From: Chloroflexota bacterium
GTDB lineage: Bacteria > Chloroflexota > Limnocylindria > QHBO01
Length of the DNA stretch: 6,732 nt
Direction: 5' to 3'
NCBI GenBank assembly: GCA_013697395.1
Contig: JACCWY010000496.1
Coordinates: 1 to 6,732, forward strand
Shown one piece after another: positions 6,304-6,732 of the stretch. The position numbers were made by a program, and so were the translations under genes. The notes below the pieces were generated by a model that ran no database searches, was not told the DNA's origin, and saw only the letters and a program-made list of their open reading frames with translations. The first letter of the stretch is position 1. The number at the start of each line of letters is the position of its first letter.

Positions 6304-6732
6304 TCAGATGGCCATGATGCCGCCGTCGGCCGCCCAGACGGCGCCGGTCACGTACGAGGCCTCGTCGGACGCGAGGAACGCGATTACCGCAGCTACCTCC
6401 TCCGGCTGTCCGGCGCGGCCGAGTGGAATCGTCTTGACGACCTCCGCGAGCAACTCGGGGTTGTCGAGGAGCGGGAGGTTGACTCGCGTGGCGGTGAGGC
6501 CCGGGACGACGGCGTTCGCACGGATGCCCCGATCCGCGTAGCCGCTCGCGATCACCCTGGTCAACCCGACCGCCCCGGATTTGCTGATCGAGTAGCCCGC
6601 CTCTTCGGGGGCGATCCCGAGCAGTCCGGTCGGCGATGCGGTGCACACAACCGCGCCGCCGCCGGTCTCGAGAAGGGACCTGAGTCCGTGCTTGCAGGTG
6701 AGGAAGAGCCCGACCAGGTTCACGTCGAGGAT
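6304..6732 (-). CDS. Short-chain dehydrogenase/reductase (SDR), partial, N-terminus beyond the window
   Basis: The C-terminal 142 residues of a classical SDR are present; the Rossmann cofactor motif lies beyond the right edge. The first visible residues, I-L-D-V-N-L-V-G, are the helix carrying the catalytic Asn (fifth residue of the fragment). Catalytic Ser is residue 33 of the fragment, and Y-S-I-S-K at 47-51 gives Tyr47 and Lys51. P-G-L-T follows at 77-80, and the C-terminus carries the usual P-E-E-V-A, A-S-Y-V-T-G and D-G-G motifs. A GTG at 6723 could be mistaken for a start, but the reading frame and family alignment run through it to the window edge. The complete protein should be about 250 residues. 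It probably oxidises or reduces a hydroxyl or keto group in the same pathway as the genes after it. NAD or NADP preference cannot be told because that region is missing. Confidence 0.92.
   Translation of the reverse strand: MLDVNLVGLFLTCKHGLRSLLETGGGAVVCTASPTGLLGIAPEEAGYSISKSGAVGLTRVIASGYADRGIRANAVVPGLTATRVNLPLLDNPELLAEVVKTIPLGRAGQPEEVAAVIAFLASDEASYVTGAVWAADGGIMAI

Noticed and set aside
6290..6646. N-terminal extension of the FAH-family frame
   Set aside because: It overlaps the partial SDR gene in another frame. A strong ribosome binding site at 6295-6301 marks the ATG at 6289 as the true start.
4650..6732. The two SDR genes as a recent tandem duplication
   Set aside because: The similarity is concentrated in motifs shared by the whole family (P-E-E-V-A, A-S-Y-V-T-G, D-G-G), and the rest differs clearly. 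They are better seen as two distinct family members.

Overview
This is a GC-rich bacterial window (roughly two-thirds G+C by eye) with tight gene packing, GTG starts and 4-base gene overlaps. Base composition and protein style suit a high-GC soil or aquatic bacterium, such as an actinobacterial lineage. No marker gene here fixes the taxon, so that placement is a guess.

Plus-strand block (1-2411). A type I sulfatase of 457 residues, carrying the intact C-T-P-T-R motif that is matured to formylglycine, is followed after 54 bases by a formylglycine-generating enzyme (FGE) with both catalytic cysteines. The second gene product should activate the first, so the pair looks like a self-sufficient sulfate-ester hydrolase module. 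The sulfatase has no visible signal peptide, which suggests it works in the cytoplasm on an imported sulfated compound.

Minus-strand block (6732 down to 2501). Five genes read leftward: a short-chain dehydrogenase/reductase (SDR) whose N-terminus lies outside the window, a fumarylacetoacetate-hydrolase (FAH) family protein, a second SDR, a DUF1537-type acid-sugar kinase, and a class II (fructose/tagatose-bisphosphate type) aldolase. The last four are joined by 4-base start/stop overlaps (ATGA, GTGA, GTGA), and the first two are 14 bases apart with a good ribosome binding site. This is almost certainly one operon.

How they may work together. The minus-strand operon reads as a catabolic route for a sugar or sugar acid: oxidation by the SDRs, hydrolysis or lyase chemistry by the FAH protein, phosphorylation by the kinase and retro-aldol cleavage by the aldolase. 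The sulfatase block converges on it, separated by 89 bases with no convincing terminator. A reasonable hypothesis is one locus for a sulfated sugar, in which sulfate is removed and the carbon skeleton is then oxidised, phosphorylated and split. The family calls are strong. The substrate and the link between the two blocks are inference. No tRNA, rRNA, CRISPR, insertion sequence or clear promoter was seen.
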